A stretch of DNA of 64,000 bases from Symbiodinium natans (GCA_905221605.1 CAJNDS010002246.1:1329929-1393928); one strand, 5' to 3'. Positions 9,933 to 20,229 are shown, counted from the stretch's first letter. A program made the numbers and translations. Notes: generated by a model from the letters alone, not told the origin.

Positions 9933-10001
9933 CCCTGAATCCTTAACCCTTCACCCTAAACCCTAAACCCTAAACCCTAAACCCTAAACCCTAAACCCTA
10001 G

Positions 10002-10063
10002 TTTGTATGCCACGAGGTCAACATCATCCACCACAACTGCGTCATTTGCTCGGGCCTCGGAGA
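10002..10063 (+). CDS. Candidate exon with CCCTAG acceptor
   Basis: A CCCTAAA array ends in CCCTAG (10001), which can serve as the 3' splice site itself. The frame then reads FVCHEVNIIHHNCVICSGLG. The Cys/His spacing (C-x3-6-HHNC-x2-C) is suggestive of metal binding but too short to assign. Confidence 0.4.
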
Positions 10064-10309
10064 GGGAAGACCAGATCCCTTATGAGACCGCGCCCAAATT
10101 TCGACCTCCGTACCCAAGAAACCCAAAAAACCCCAAAACCGGATTGCAAGCCCAAAATGGGTATTCAGGGTTTAGGGTTTAGGGTTTAGGGTTTAAAACC
10201 GGATTGCAAGCCCAAAAACCCCAACCAAGCTGAGCCCTGAAACCTCAAAGCCCCGAAGCCCTCAGCCAAACGCCAGGTGCTGCGGAGCGAAACGGCAATT
10301 GGAGGCCCC

Positions 10310-10925
10310 CAAAGCCCTAAGTTACTAAGGCCCTGAAGCCGTTGCGGCTTGAGGGATTTAGGGTGGTTAGGGTTTTAGGGCTAACCGAAGCCCTTCAATC
10401 CTTTAAACCCCAAACTGAATCACCCTTGGCTGCCTGACACCATTGCCCTTTTATTACAGGGTTTTACCCTGAATCACCCATGCTTACCTTGAATCCCCTG
10501 AATTAGGTGGACCGAGGGGTAGTACACCACCTGCAGGTTCATGGGTGTAGCTGTATCATGTGGGTAGGGTGACTATAGAACTGGTTGCAGCAGTAAGTGG
10601 GGCGTGGGGGGATCCCTAAACTCCTACTTACTGGTACCCATGACCCTTCAAAGTAGACCTTATAGACCCTGAATATATAAGTACAGTTTTTTATTGGGTT
10701 AATAAGTAAACCATCCGACGCCGGGTGCCACAGGCTTGCTGCACACTTCTTGCAGTCGGCGGAGAATCAACGTGCAGCTCCCTTAGCTCAAAACCGCAAC
10801 AGCACGCATGCCCAAACGGTGTAGCTGCAAACCTCAACGACACCCTGTAAACCCTAGAACCTCAACTCCAAGCAGCTCTGTGGCTTTGCACGAAGCTTTG
10901 TGGGTTTGGGATGAGGGTTCAGGAT
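10310..10925. other. No gene seen; degenerate repeats and TIR-like ends
   Basis: Holds short TTTAGGG pieces and a region (10528-10655) whose ends (GGTTCATGGG ... CCCATGACCC) recall family D. A weak exon-like stretch (SAENQRAAPLAQNRNSTHAQ, about 10757) is not supported by borders. Confidence 0.3.
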
Positions 10926-10938
10926 ATAAGGCTTCGGA

Positions 10939-11042
10939 TGCCCAGTAGTGCCCTTATTCCCTTTTTGGGGGCTCTCGGTTCCCCTATAAACCCCTTTTTT
11001 GCGGGGGCACCCTTTTTCATCCTAGCTTACTGGGCAACCTAG
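10939..11042. mobile_element. TIR element, family A1, copy 2, with 12-bp target duplication
   Basis: TGCCCAGTAG...TTACTGGGCAACCTAG, 104 bp, bordered by the exact 12-bp direct repeat TAAGGCTTCGGA at 10927-10938 and 11043-11054. Core shared with 6167-6282 and 41499-41608. A clear insertion of a non-autonomous TIR element. Confidence 0.85.
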
Positions 11043-11054
11043 TAAGGCTTCGGA

Positions 11055-11970
11055 ATTGGGATCCCGGGCATGGTCTAGGGGGTGAAGATCATGTGGAGGG
11101 GCGCATACCCATGGATCATGGTGCAACAATCCGAGGACCCATTCTGAGCTCCTTTTTTGGTGTGTGGGGGTTCGAGGTTCACCGGTAGAACGCTTTAAGG
11201 GCGAGAATCCCTTACAAACCCCCTTAGGGTTGTGTCTCCCTCGTGTGAACCCCTCCCGAGGCTGCCGGGATGCCCCCGCACGGCCGTAGTAGAGGGTTTA
11301 GGATACACCGGGGGCTCGAGGGTTTAGGGTTTAGGGCTTAGGGTTTGAGGTCCTGACCAGTTAATCCCTTCTGGGTCACGGAATCGGGCTCCTATGTTTT
11401 AGAGTTTAGTGTTCAGGGCTTAGGGTTTAGGGCGGTGCAATAAAGAGAACTGGTTGGAACACAGTTTGGACGGTGCCGACAAGCGGAGGCCCATAGGGTA
11501 TGCATATGCATTGTGCTGGTCTGGCTGTCCAAGTTAGGACTACAGCCCCCTTGGGGGTTCTTTGTTTTATACAGAATCAAGGGAATTCAGAGTTATGTGT
11601 CTATTACGGATCTAATGGGAGTATAGAGGAAGCTCTGCTTTTGTCAGTGTCCAGTCTGTGAATCATTGCTGCGGAGTTTGGAATGAGAGGGCCGCTCCTG
11701 GAATTATGTCTTGCAAAGTAGTTGTACTTATATGGGGGAGGGGTAAAACTGCAATCTCTCAAAAACGGCCCTGAGAGCAGTTGAGGACATATGGGGCTCT
11801 AGAAGCATTGATGCTTCAACAGGATAACCAACCCCTAAACCGCTGAACGCCTAGTCCCTGAACCCAAAGACCATAAACCCCTACACCCCAACACTTAACT
11901 CCCCTAAACATTGACCCTACAACCCTAAACCCGAACACCCCTAAGCCCTAAACCCTCACTGGCTCAATCA
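11055..11970. other. No gene seen
   Basis: Contains short degenerate telomere-like arrays (11320-11345, 11825-11960). No coding stretch I can support. Confidence 0.35.
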
Positions 11971-11971
11971 G

Positions 11972-12041
11972 AAGTTTCGATGCAAGGTCCCCCCAGATGA
12001 GATCAGCTACAACACAGCGGGGGATCCAGCCTTCTTTAAGG
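11972..12041 (+). CDS. Candidate exon, unknown protein
   Basis: After ATCAG the frame reads KFRCKVPPDEISYNTAGDPA then FFK, leaving one base before GTTCATGG. It sits between CCCTAAA arrays at 11940 and 12055. The peptide looks natural but is unassigned. Confidence 0.4.
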
Positions 12042-12053
12042 GTTCATGGGGAC

Positions 12054-12160
12054 CCTAAACCCTAAACCCTAAACCCTACACCCTAAACCCTAAACCCCAA
12101 ACCCCAAACCCCAAACCCAAAACCCCAAACCCCAAACCCCAAACCCTAAACCCCGAACCC
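12054..12160. repeat. CCCTAAA array with CCCCAAA block
   Basis: The array switches from CCCTAAA to CCCCAAA units for about eight copies, another case of local unit amplification. Confidence 0.9.
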
Positions 12161-12251
12161 GAAACCCTGAGGGTACAAGGAACCTTCCCTTCCCAGGCCT
12201 CATGGAATTTCATCGGGGCGCACGGTGTTTTGCAGTAGGGCTGAAAGTAAG

Positions 12252-12363
12252 CTTTGTGGTGCTTTACTGTAACTTTAGATCTTTAGCCTTTTTGGGTTTA
12301 TTGGGTTTCTTAATAAGGCAGCTAAAAGTTTAATTTTTAGCTACCCTCCTAAGTGCAGCCAAG
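12252..12363. mobile_element. Interspersed element, family E, copy 2, with 22-bp flanking direct repeat
   Basis: About 112 bp, close to 3640-3745. The 22 bases at 12230-12251 (TTGCAGTAGGGCTGAAAGTA then AG) recur exactly at 12364-12385. No convincing long TIR. The long duplication resembles retroposon-style insertion more than the 8-12 bp duplications of the TIR families. Confidence 0.75.
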
Positions 12364-12637
12364 TTGCAGTAGGGCTGAAAGTAAGATGGCTGCAACAATG
12401 GCCCTAACTGCTCGAAGTACTGATACCCCAATGGGCCCTAAACCCTTGCAAGCCTAAACCCGAAGCCCACACTCTAAACCCAAATCCTTGTAACCCTTGA
12501 CCCTGAACCCTAAACCCTTGTAACCTTAAACTCTACACCCTAACCCTTGTAACCCTAAACCTTAAACCCTAAACCCCAAACCCGAACCCTAAACCCCAAA
12601 CCCTTGGTACCCCAACCATAAACCTCCCACCTATGAG

Positions 12638-12722
12638 ACTTCCAGTTGCTTCGTGATCGTCAGCCCCGAAAACGCGAGTTCAAAACCCTGAGCCGCAGCT
12701 TCTGTTGTTGCCCTGCTGAAGC
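12638..12722 (+). CDS. Exon, unknown protein
   Basis: After ATGAG the frame reads FQLLRDRQPRKREFKTLSRS then FCCCPAEA, with a canonical GTAAGT donor at 12723 followed at once by TTTAGGG repeats. A CCCTAAA-type array lies upstream (12480-12600). Basic and Cys-rich. Unassigned. Confidence 0.5.
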
Positions 12723-12971
12723 GTAAGTTGGGTTTAGGGTTCAGGGTTCAGGGTTTAGGGTGTAGGGTTAGGGTTTAGGGTTTAGGGTTTCGGGCTGAGG
12801 TTTAGGGTTCGATTTACAAAGCATTTGTTGTGGAAATTGGTTGCAATCCGAGCCCTGAACCCCCAAATGCCCTAAAGCGCCACTTCGAGGTTCATGGTTC
12901 ATGGTTGGTTTTAGCTGGGGTTATAAACTCCGTTTATGGGTGGTGATGTTTCTATAGCCTTGTACTCTTAG

Positions 12972-13099
12972 CCATGAGATCATCCTTCAAGCATGCCTGC
13001 CTCCGCATGAAGAGGCTGGGGTACGTGAGGAAGCCCATCGGTACCCGTTACCCTCTCCAGAGATATTTTTTGGCAGAGGTTATGTTCCTTTATCCCTAG
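12972..13099 (+). CDS. Candidate exon, basic protein
   Basis: After CTTAG the frame reads MRSSFKHACLRMKRLGYVRK then PIGTRYPLQRYFLAE, with either a GTTATG donor (13064) or TAG at 13097-13099. Unassigned. Confidence 0.4.
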
Positions 13100-13440
13100 A
13101 CCCTTGACTTGCTTAACCCCTTCTCAAGCCTGAGTATCCATTAGTAGTCCCTGAGTCCCTTACTTGTAGCCTCATAGGTGGTTCAAGTAACAGTCGTTGT
13201 GCACGAAAGCGGTTTGGCTTCGCGCGGGCTGGATCGCGGTTGTCAGCACCTCCCTCGTGAAGATTTAAAACCAACCATCCAGTGAGGCCAATACTTCTTG
13301 CAGGATTAAATTATCATGGGGTCCTAGTATGATTTGCACAGTCCTCAAGTCAGGGTACTGGTGCTGGTCACAACAGCAGAAGGGCACACCTAGACCGCAC
13401 ATGATTGATGAGACCGGCAGGTAAGTGGGATCAACACAGC

Positions 13441-13850
13441 TCAGTCAGCTGAGTCATCTTCACATGGGCTGTTATGCCTGAAGGCTGTGCGTCCAAACCT
13501 ATGAACATGGTGGCACGGGAGGCTTGCAATCTCCAAGCAGTTCGAGGTCCAACCAGCCATGCTAGCACTAGGCCCATCACTGTAGGCACAAGCTACTTCC
13601 CATCGGGCCAGTAGATCCCTTCTCGCAATGATGAGATGCCACAAAGCATTGTGAGGTCCTCAGCGCCCAGGAGAGCTCCTGGGCCAGCGCTGGCACGACG
13701 CTGGAGGCTATAAATTTCGATTGTGGAGCATGAGAAGCAAGCTCGTTCTAGAGGGTGACAAGGGCGGTGAACGAGTACGCGGTTGGGGCTTAGTTCACCG
13801 CACCTGTCGTCCGTTCTGAGTAGGCCAAGCTCCTCGAACCCTTGGACCAC
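13441..13850 (-). CDS. Two overlapping minus-strand open frames, possible decayed element
   Basis: 13593-13850 reads ...ALLGAEDLTMLCGISSLREG and 13441-13644, in another frame, continues MWHLIIARRDLLARWEVACA. A single frameshift near 13610 would join them. No repeats interrupt 13190-13850, unlike its surroundings. This may be an old retroelement fragment. Family not recognised. Confidence 0.25.
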
Positions 13851-14168
13851 GGAGCGGGTTTAGGGAGGAGTTGCTGGGCTCACTTTGGGGGCTCCAGAAG
13901 CACTTAAAACCCGAAACCTAGGGTTTCAGGGGCCTAAAACCCGAAACCCAGGGCTTAGGCACCTAAAACTCGAAACCCAGATTTCAGGGTTCAGGGTATA
14001 TTCCCCTCAACCCTGAAACTCCTCCTCAAGCTTTCCTTTTTCTAGATGAGGATCTCTTATAAACCCCAGCAGGGCTGCCTTTTTTTTTCATTACGCTACT
14101 GGAACCCTGCCCTGCACCCTGAACCCTATACACCCTAAACCCTAAACCCTAAACCCTAAACCTGGCAG

Positions 14169-14249
14169 TTCACCTGCCAGGCCCTGCGACAGTCCCTGCT
14201 GCAAGCGTCGGCCACGTCCTACAACTCCCTCCTCGGCGCCCGCAGCTGA
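14169..14249 (+). CDS. Candidate terminal exon
   Basis: A CCCTAAA array ends in CCTGGCAG. The frame then reads FTCQALRQSLLQASATSYNS then LLGARS and TGA (14247-14249). The ATSYNSLLGA core recalls a PPR helix, but it is too short to call. Confidence 0.4.
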   Translation, partial: FTCQALRQSLLQASATSYNSLLGARS

Positions 14250-14682
14250 GCCGTGGCTTGTCGCTTTAAGGATTCCATGGTTGGTGCTTTAGGGTCGTTG
14301 GGGGGCCTTCTTGGGGGCTTTTGGGAGTGTTGGCTTGCAGGGGTTTTCGGCGTGTTCACTACTGGATTTAAGAGGATCTTGTCCAGGAGGACTTCTCAGC
14401 GTTTCAAAGGCCAACATCGTGTAAAGCTCATCACACCTCGAAGCCGTGTACCAAGGCCCTGATCAAATCTCTCCATATCTTGAGGGCTCAGCCTTGGTCT
14501 AGTATCTTAACCCCCAAACAGATAGAACTGCAGACTGTAGCCACCCTGCTTATACTCCAGTGGGATGAACTAGCCATGAGTCCCCAAGTAGCTTTAGATC
14601 CATAAATCAACCCTAGACCAAAAAACCCTAAATCCAAAACCCTATACCCTACAGACTTACTACCCCATGTGCCCTTCCCGAG

Positions 14683-14779
14683 TTTATGTCTTCGGCTTCT
14701 TTTCCGCCAGAGGCGTGCGAGAAGTGCTCCTTTTGGAGCGACACGCTCTCCCTGTGCGCAGCTGAGAACTTACTTCCAG
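14683..14779 (+). CDS. Exon, unknown protein
   Basis: Reads MSSASFPPEACEKCSFWSDT then LSLCAAENLLP, ending in phase 1 at a GTTGTG donor. Contains C-x2-C. Unassigned. Confidence 0.4.
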
Positions 14780-15214
14780 GTTGTGGTTTATACCTCTGAC
14801 TCCCAACCCCCTACAAATTAGCAGGTTTCAACCCCCTAAATAACCCCCCCCCCCCAAATAGTCGGTAAATGGAGCCCCAAGAATGATTTAGGGATGTAGG
14901 GTTTTAGGTAGACTAATTGCCTGGAGATTATTAGGTGTGGGCCATGAGTTTGATGGCCCGGGACATGTCTTCTGAAGGCTCAATGAGAATAAAAAGTGAA
15001 CCAAGCTAAGCCTCACCACATTTCGGGGAGAACTTGAAAAGCGGGTGTTGAGGAGCCTCAGCCCCAACTGGGACCGAATAAGCCGAAGCCCTGACCAGGG
15101 GGGTCTACTTCCAGGGGGTCTGGGCCAGGGCGCGCCTTCAAGATTTTAGGGATCTGAGGGTCTGAGGCTCGTGGGTGTGGAGTTTAAGGTGCAGGGTTTA
15201 CAGGTTTACAAGGG

Positions 15215-15350
15215 GTGTCGCCCCTCGGCCCTTGCTGCATGCGCTCTTGAACGAGCTGCGCGCCTCTCAGGCTCTCGCAGATGCCTTGCCTGCCGCTATC
15301 CACCGACGCGTTCAGCGAGAGCGCCGGCATCACCGCCTTAAACAAGGCAC
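15215..15350 (+). CDS. Candidate exon, unknown
   Basis: The frame LLHALLNELRASQALADALP then AAIHRRVQRERRHHRLKQ is helix-like and basic. Borders uncertain; G-rich repeats follow. Confidence 0.25.
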
Positions 15351-15910
15351 AGGGTTGTGGGTTTTTGGGGGGGGGTTTTGGGTTTAGGGTTGTCTAGGGT
15401 TGAGGGTTTAGGGTTGCCTAGAGTTGAGGTCGAGAGTGTTGGGCCACTTGCTATGGGTTTGTCATGTCTAGGGCTTAGGGTTGAGCACTTTAGGGTTCAT
15501 GGGTGGTCATTGCACGTGCTGCAAGGTGGATGGACATGTCCTTGCGGGGGCTCTAAGGACTAAGCTGAGTAGATTGTGAGGTTCCAGCTATCACGCATGG
15601 ACCCCCAGTGATGCCCTCGTTGTTCTGCTTTTCTTAAGGGTTCGGTTCAAGTTTTTAGTGCCTGATTGTGACCTTGTGGGACAACAGCAGATTGGGGACT
15701 GTGAGGCTCGTCTGCCCCCTACTCCATGCCATCCGATACCCCCCGAGCCCCTCCTCCCTCCTCTTTGCAAGGTTGCCCCTCTCACATCAGCGGAGTGTGG
15801 GAGGAGAGCCTGAAGCCTGACGGCCCTAACTTCTAAATCCCTACACAGGGTATCCCATGGCCTCCCCAAATCCCGCAAGAGGCCAAGCGCTGGGAGGCGG
15901 CGCTTCTGAG

Positions 15911-15980
15911 ATTCGGCCGCGCCCCCATTTTTTGGTTGTCGGCATATTCGGCCGCGCCCCCATGTTTTGGTTGTTGGCAT
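15911..15980. repeat. 35-bp tandem duplication
   Basis: ATTCGGCCGCGCCCCCAT... at 15911-15945 repeats at 15946-15980 with two differences. It lies inside a 129-codon minus-strand frame (15591-15980) that I do not accept as a gene. Confidence 0.9.
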
Positions 15981-16289
15981 TCAGGGGTGGGGTGGTTTAA
16001 GTCGGAACCTTCAGCCGCCTGAACTTGGAACCCTAAACCTCAGAAGCTGACAAAGTGGCGCACGAGCATGAAGAGCTGAGCTTTAAGACGGGTGGGGCTG
16101 AGGGATCAGGGCTTAGGGGAATTCAGGGCCTTGAGCCCTCGACGACACAAGCGCCCTCTGCCAAAGACCTCAGCCTCTGACCCTAAACCCTAAACCCTAA
16201 GTTGGCCCAGCACCTAAACCTTGAACTGAACCTAAACCCTAAATCCTACACTGGCCCTAAACCCTAAACCCCCGATCCTACACCCAAAG

Positions 16290-16384
16290 AATTTCAAGTG
16301 CTGTCCCACTGTGAGGCTGGGCAGATGTTGCTGCCCGGAGTGCAGGATCCCCAGCATATTCGGCATATAGAGGCAACGGCGTGA
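16290..16384 (+). CDS. Candidate terminal exon
   Basis: The frame FQVLSHCEAGQMLLPGVQDP then QHIRHIEATA ends at TGA 16382-16384, followed by an AT-rich tract. A CCCTAAA-type array lies upstream. Unassigned. Confidence 0.4.
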
Positions 16385-16399
16385 TTAAATACACACATA

Positions 16400-16413
16400 T
16401 ACCCATGATATAC

Positions 16414-16444
<31 letters not shown>

Positions 16445-16774
16445 CATTTTAATTTACTTCTTTATTTAGATCATTATCTTGATTGTTTTTTTCATTTGGT
16501 TAGTTATTTGTATGTTCTATACATTTCTATGTTTATTCACATATGTATATAGACATACATAGATATGCATACAGTATACACAGAGGGGGAGGTTGCGTTT
16601 CAGAAGGGCCTGCCTTGGGGCTGGGACCGGCGTTCTTACATAGCAGGTTTACAGTGTACATCGAAAGACTTCGGCATGGTATCCTCGTTCTCAAAGCTTG
16701 GGTTTAGGTCCCCCACTCTCTCTCTCTCTTTCTCGCTCTCTCACTTTCCTCTCTCGCTTTCTCTTTCTTTTCTT

Positions 16775-16807
<33 letters not shown>

Positions 16808-16850
16808 ATCTCTCTCACTTTCGTTCTCAGTTCTCTCTATGTATCTCTGT
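16400..16850. repeat. AT-rich tract with TA microsatellite, then CT microsatellite
   Basis: TA run at about 16412-16434, AT-rich to 16565, then CTCT/CTTT/CTAT microsatellite 16715-16830. Confidence 0.85.
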
Positions 16851-17023
16851 ATACAGGGGGGCTGCTATTTTGGGCAGGAGAACTAATGACTAGCTTGCCC
16901 CTACATACTTCAAACCTTCCCTCAAGTAGGGTTTAGGGTAGGCTTCGGGTTCAGGGTAAGGCTACATGACGGTCCAGGACTCAGCCTAAACCCCTAAGCA
17001 AAAAGCCTTGAACTCTCTCAAGT

Positions 17024-17218
17024 ATGGAGATCGCGCAAGCATGTTTTCAATGTCTACGGTACTCTTGCGTTCGGGATGAAACTCTGGAGCAATGTAGGAG
17101 AGAATCCAGGCGGTGCCGACTCGCGACTTTTATAGATAGGGCAGCTATAGGTATGCTAGGGCGAAGAAAGGGATTTCTCTATGTGTTCTCTTGGAATGAA
17201 GTCTTCCTTCGACATTGA
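17024..17218 (+). CDS. 64-codon open frame, doubtful
   Basis: ATG at 17024 to TGA 17218 (MEIAQACFQCLRYSCVRDET...). No splice signals or family support. Confidence 0.2.
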   Translation: MEIAQACFQCLRYSCVRDETLEQCRRESRRCRLATFIDRAAIGMLGRRKGFLYVFSWNEVFLRH

Positions 17219-17365
17219 AACAGTGTGCGTAGTTTTAATCAGACTCCTTGCAACACCTTAAACCCTAAACCCTTGCTCTCCAGAATCTGGCGGCGCCTGA
17301 ACCTTAAAACCTAAACCCTAAACCCTAAACCCCAAACCCTAAACCCTAAACCCTAAACCGCGCAG

Positions 17366-17412
17366 GTGGTGACCTTCGGGGCCGTGCTGACGGCCTGCGA
17401 GCGCGGCGGCCA
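17366..17412 (+). CDS. PPR-motif exon
   Basis: After a CCCTAAA array and CGCAG the frame reads VVTFGAVLTACERGG and then Q split over a GC donor (CA|GCTTGG). This is the first half of a pentatricopeptide repeat (V-x-T-[FY]-x-A-x-[IL]-x-[AS]-C-x-x-G-x-Q), a helical RNA-binding repeat mostly found in organelle-targeted proteins. The same CA|GC phase-2 break ends PPR exons at 32562 and 34456. A TTTAGGG array follows at 17464. Confidence 0.6.
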
Positions 17413-17739
17413 GCTTGGGCCTCGCCTCCGTTCCCACTTGTTTGCTTCTTGGGTTTTTTTGGTTTTAGGGTTTAGGGTTTAGGGTTTAGGGTTTAGGGTT
17501 TAGGGTTTAGGGTTTAGGGCTCTTTAGGGCACTTTTAGGGTTAGAGGTTGTGGTGATTAGGATGCTTGTTGCTGTTTTAGTTTGTTTTTGCTGGGGGGAG
17601 GGTGGGCTTTCTAGGGTTTTCAGATGCGTTCAGGGCTTTAGGCACGTTGGGGGCTTTTTGGGCAAGACGAAGCTAGAATCCCCCCAACCCTTCCACCCCC
17701 CCCCCTACACACCAAACCCCGCGAGCTCTAAACCACCCC

Positions 17740-17812
17740 CCTAAACCCTAAATCCTAAACCCTAAACCCTAAACCCTAAACCCTAAACCCTAAACCCTAA
17801 ACCCTAAACCTT
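17740..17812. repeat. CCCTAAA array
   Basis: About ten units. A matching TTTAGGG array lies at 17938-17985, with the tRNA-like remnant between them. Confidence 0.9.
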
Positions 17813-17849
17813 GGCTGTTCTGCACCTCTAAAACCGCCGCCAATGGGCC

Positions 17850-17933
17850 CGTTGCTCAGGGAAGCCCGGAATCGAAGCCCGGCTTCTGCCTTTGAGTGCA
17901 AATGTCCCTAGCGCCAAAGCCTTCTAACCAATT
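17850..17933 (-). pseudogene. tRNA-like remnant
   Basis: On the minus strand GGCTTCGATTCCGGGC matches a B box with paired T-arm, and AGGCTTTGGCGCTAGGG lies where a D/A-box would be. Stems elsewhere are imperfect. Non-functional tRNA or tRNA-derived repeat. Confidence 0.35.
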
Positions 17934-18357
17934 TTTTAGGGTTTAGGGTTTAGGGTTTAGAGTTTAGGGTTTAGGGTTTAGGGTATATCAACGCCAGAAG
18001 CTCCAAAACCCCTCAACCCTGAGACCCCCAGGGTAAAGTTATCAAGCCCATGGACGCCAAACGAACTCCGGCAACGAGCCGAGCCCTTTTTTCTTGGTTC
18101 GCTGCTACTAGCCCAAGTTAAGTTATCAGAATCGGGTTTGGGGCTCACCAAATGCAACTATTCGGGTCCCAACACCTACCCCACTGCCCTGAACTTCTAA
18201 ACCCAAAGTAGGTTGCGAGTTACATCCCCCTCTCCCCCCTGCCACCCCACCAGAGCAAATTCGCCAAACCACTAACCCTGAACCCCTACCTCCCCCCCCC
18301 CCCAAAAAAATAAAAAAGAGAGATAAGAAAAACCCAAGAAATCAAAAACAAAATAAA

Positions 18358-19445
18358 GTCATCTTCGCCCCGTATGCCATTGGCATCCCGCCAAAGCTCC
18401 TTTCCATGGAGCTGCGCCGCCGTGGGGCTGCCAAGGAGGGCAAGGAGGAGGCCTCGCGCTTCTTCGTGGGGGGGGGGTGGAGCAGAAACGACGGGGCCTT
18501 TTGGGGGGCCTTCCTTGTGTGGCTCAGTTCGAGGTACCCTTAAAGGGGACCCTTGTGATATGATTTAGGGAACCTACGCGCTAATTACTGAACTTGGGAC
18601 GCGGGGCCATCCTTGTCAGGTCCTCTGTCGCATTTGCCACGATGGGAGTGGCACGCTGGTGCGCGCCTGCGGCTGCAAAGGCTCCCTCGCGCACGTTCAT
18701 CCGGAGTGCCTGCTGCGGTGGCGGGCCTATTCCCCCAAGGCAGCGTCGGTGTGTGAGCTCTGTGACTTGCCATACCGACTACCTGGTCCGCTGGGTTTCT
18801 GGGCTGACAGAGAGAAATTTAAGCACCTAGCAGAAGGAGAACCAGACTTGTAGCTTAGTATGGTAACCGAAGCATGGTAACATGCGGCAAGTTCCCTTCT
18901 ACCAACCACACCCAGGTTGTGGCCAGACGTCGGCTCTGACCTTGACGCTGCTGGCGCTGTTCATGACCTGGCTCTCCCTTCTGAGAGATGTCCTGGTCGT
19001 CAATGGGTCGCTCCTGCCCGCGGCAAAGCACTGCAACGTGGGGGAGTTCACCTCCCCTTGGCGGCGAGCCCTGCGGGGCCTCTTTGAGGCGGCCGACCTC
19101 GACCAAGACGGGGCCATGTCCCTGGACGAGATGCGGATGCTGGCCAACCGCACTGGAGAAAAAGTCAGCGACGCAGTGCCCAGGCTGAAGCTTCGAGTAT
19201 CTTACATCTGAAACCCTAAACCCTAAACCGTAAACCCTAGACCTGTCCTCGTTGGGCTCGGGGGGCGGAGGAATCTCGAAAAGTTTGCGGTAGTTTGCGA
19301 CTGGTGGGGGCCAATCCTTTAGGTGCTCGAGCTGGCGCTCAAGCATGCGGACCACACCGAGCGGGGCCTCACGGTGCAAGGTCTGCGGCAGACGTACGAG
19401 CGGGACAGCGGCGCGGTGCTGCTGCAGGAGATTTGCACCGTGGAC
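18358..19445 (+). CDS. RING-CH (MARCH-like) protein with membrane helix and EF-hand, partial model
   Basis: Exons: about 18358-18468 (FAPYAIGIPPKLLSMELRRR..., phase 0 at GTGGGG); 18620-18784 or 18620-18797 (RING-CH); 18916-19163; 19323-about 19445. The RING-CH exon shows CRICHDGSGTLVRACGCKGS, HVHPECLLRW and CELC, the C4HC3 pattern of membrane E3 ubiquitin ligases. Spliced in phase 1+2, the next exon gives a hydrophobic helix (ALTLTLLALFMTWLSLL) and an EF-hand loop DLDQDGAMSLDE with all expected acidic positions. The next exon (phase 0) adds a degenerate second EF-like unit (GLTVQGLRQTYERD). A read-through of the RING exon would stop at TAG 18851-18853, so two separate products are possible. 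The start exon is not found. Confidence 0.5.
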
Positions 19446-19600
19446 CCTATATACACATGTATGTATGTTTATATATATATATATATAGAAAAATACATTA
19501 ATTATACATCTGTTTATTGATTTTTGTTTGTTTATATTTATATTTCTATTTATGTTTATATTTATATTCTATACATAGAGAGAGAGAGAGAGAGAAAACA
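19440..19600. repeat. AT-rich tract with TA and GA microsatellites
   Basis: TA run about 19471-19486, AT-rich to 19575, and a GA run 19577-19594, all inside what is probably an intron. Confidence 0.85.
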
Positions 19601-19642
19601 GTAGATTTGAATGATCCCTGATAATCCTTCTCATTGTGCCAG

Positions 19643-19728
19643 CGTAGACCCGAAGCTTCGTCAGACCACTTCGCAAGCACTCCAAGAGCACCCTTGGACC
19701 CGTCCGAGAGCACTCCAGCGAATCCGGT
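19643..19728 (+). CDS. Exon resembling the C-terminal end of a protein kinase domain
   Basis: VDPKLRQTTSQALQEHPW fits subdomain XI of Ser/Thr kinases (VDP-x-x-R-x-T-x-x-x-x-L-x-HPW, the conserved Arg and HPW). The preceding exon of the RING/EF-hand model ends LLQEICTVDP, so GTGGACCC / GTAGACCC is duplicated across the intron, as after an introner insertion. Whether the two belong to one gene is unresolved: no canonical splice joins them cleanly. Confidence 0.4.
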
Positions 19729-19966
19729 TTCCTTTTTGCCCTGAACTTGGGAATTCATATGGTTTTTTGAAAACTAGGGGTACCCTTTTCGAATCTATTT
19801 TGGGTATGAAAGTGGTACCCTTATTCTGGGAATACCCATATTTCCCAAAAGACCCATTCTGGGAAAGCAACGATGTTATAAGCTACTAAGCTACCCGGCA
19901 AGAATCCCAGGCTACTTAAACGAAGGCCCTGTAGTAGCTTGCCATGTCTTGCTGTCGATCTTGCAG

Positions 19967-20036
19967 GATCTCAAGATCTATAACCTGTCGCACCTCCTTC
20001 GGCATGAGGAAGGCAGGCTTCTCCGTGAAGACTCGG
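19967..20036 (+). CDS. Exon, unknown, ending at a TIR-element donor
   Basis: After TTGCAG the frame reads DLKIYNLSHLLRHEEGRLLR then EDS, and ends in phase 1 where GTACCC, the first bases of TIR element 20037-20151, serve as donor. Confidence 0.5.
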
Positions 20037-20151
20037 GTACCCAGAGACTCCAAAACCCCTTAATTTAGGAATATACCTTAAGTCATATTAGGGTTCCTAC
20101 TGTAATTTAAGGTATATTGCTTAATTAAAGGGTTTTGGAGTCTCTGGGTAC
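20037..20151. mobile_element. TIR element, family H, at a splice donor
   Basis: 29-bp arms (20037-20065 and 20123-20151, one mismatch), GTACCCAGAGACTCCAAAAC..., with a second inner inverted pair (ATATACCTTAA / TTAAGGTATAT). Its terminal GT coincides with the 5' splice site of the preceding exon, so this looks like an introner. Confidence 0.8.
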
Positions 20152-20229
20152 GTCTAAAGATAAAAACTCTGTAGGGCATTGTTGGTTTGTGAGGAAAGAA
20201 GAGCAATATAGTACCACAATAACCCCTGA

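Noticed and set aside
15591-15980. 129-codon minus-strand gene
   Set aside because: Part is a 35-bp tandem duplication and the rest lacks family or splice support, inside a + strand cluster.
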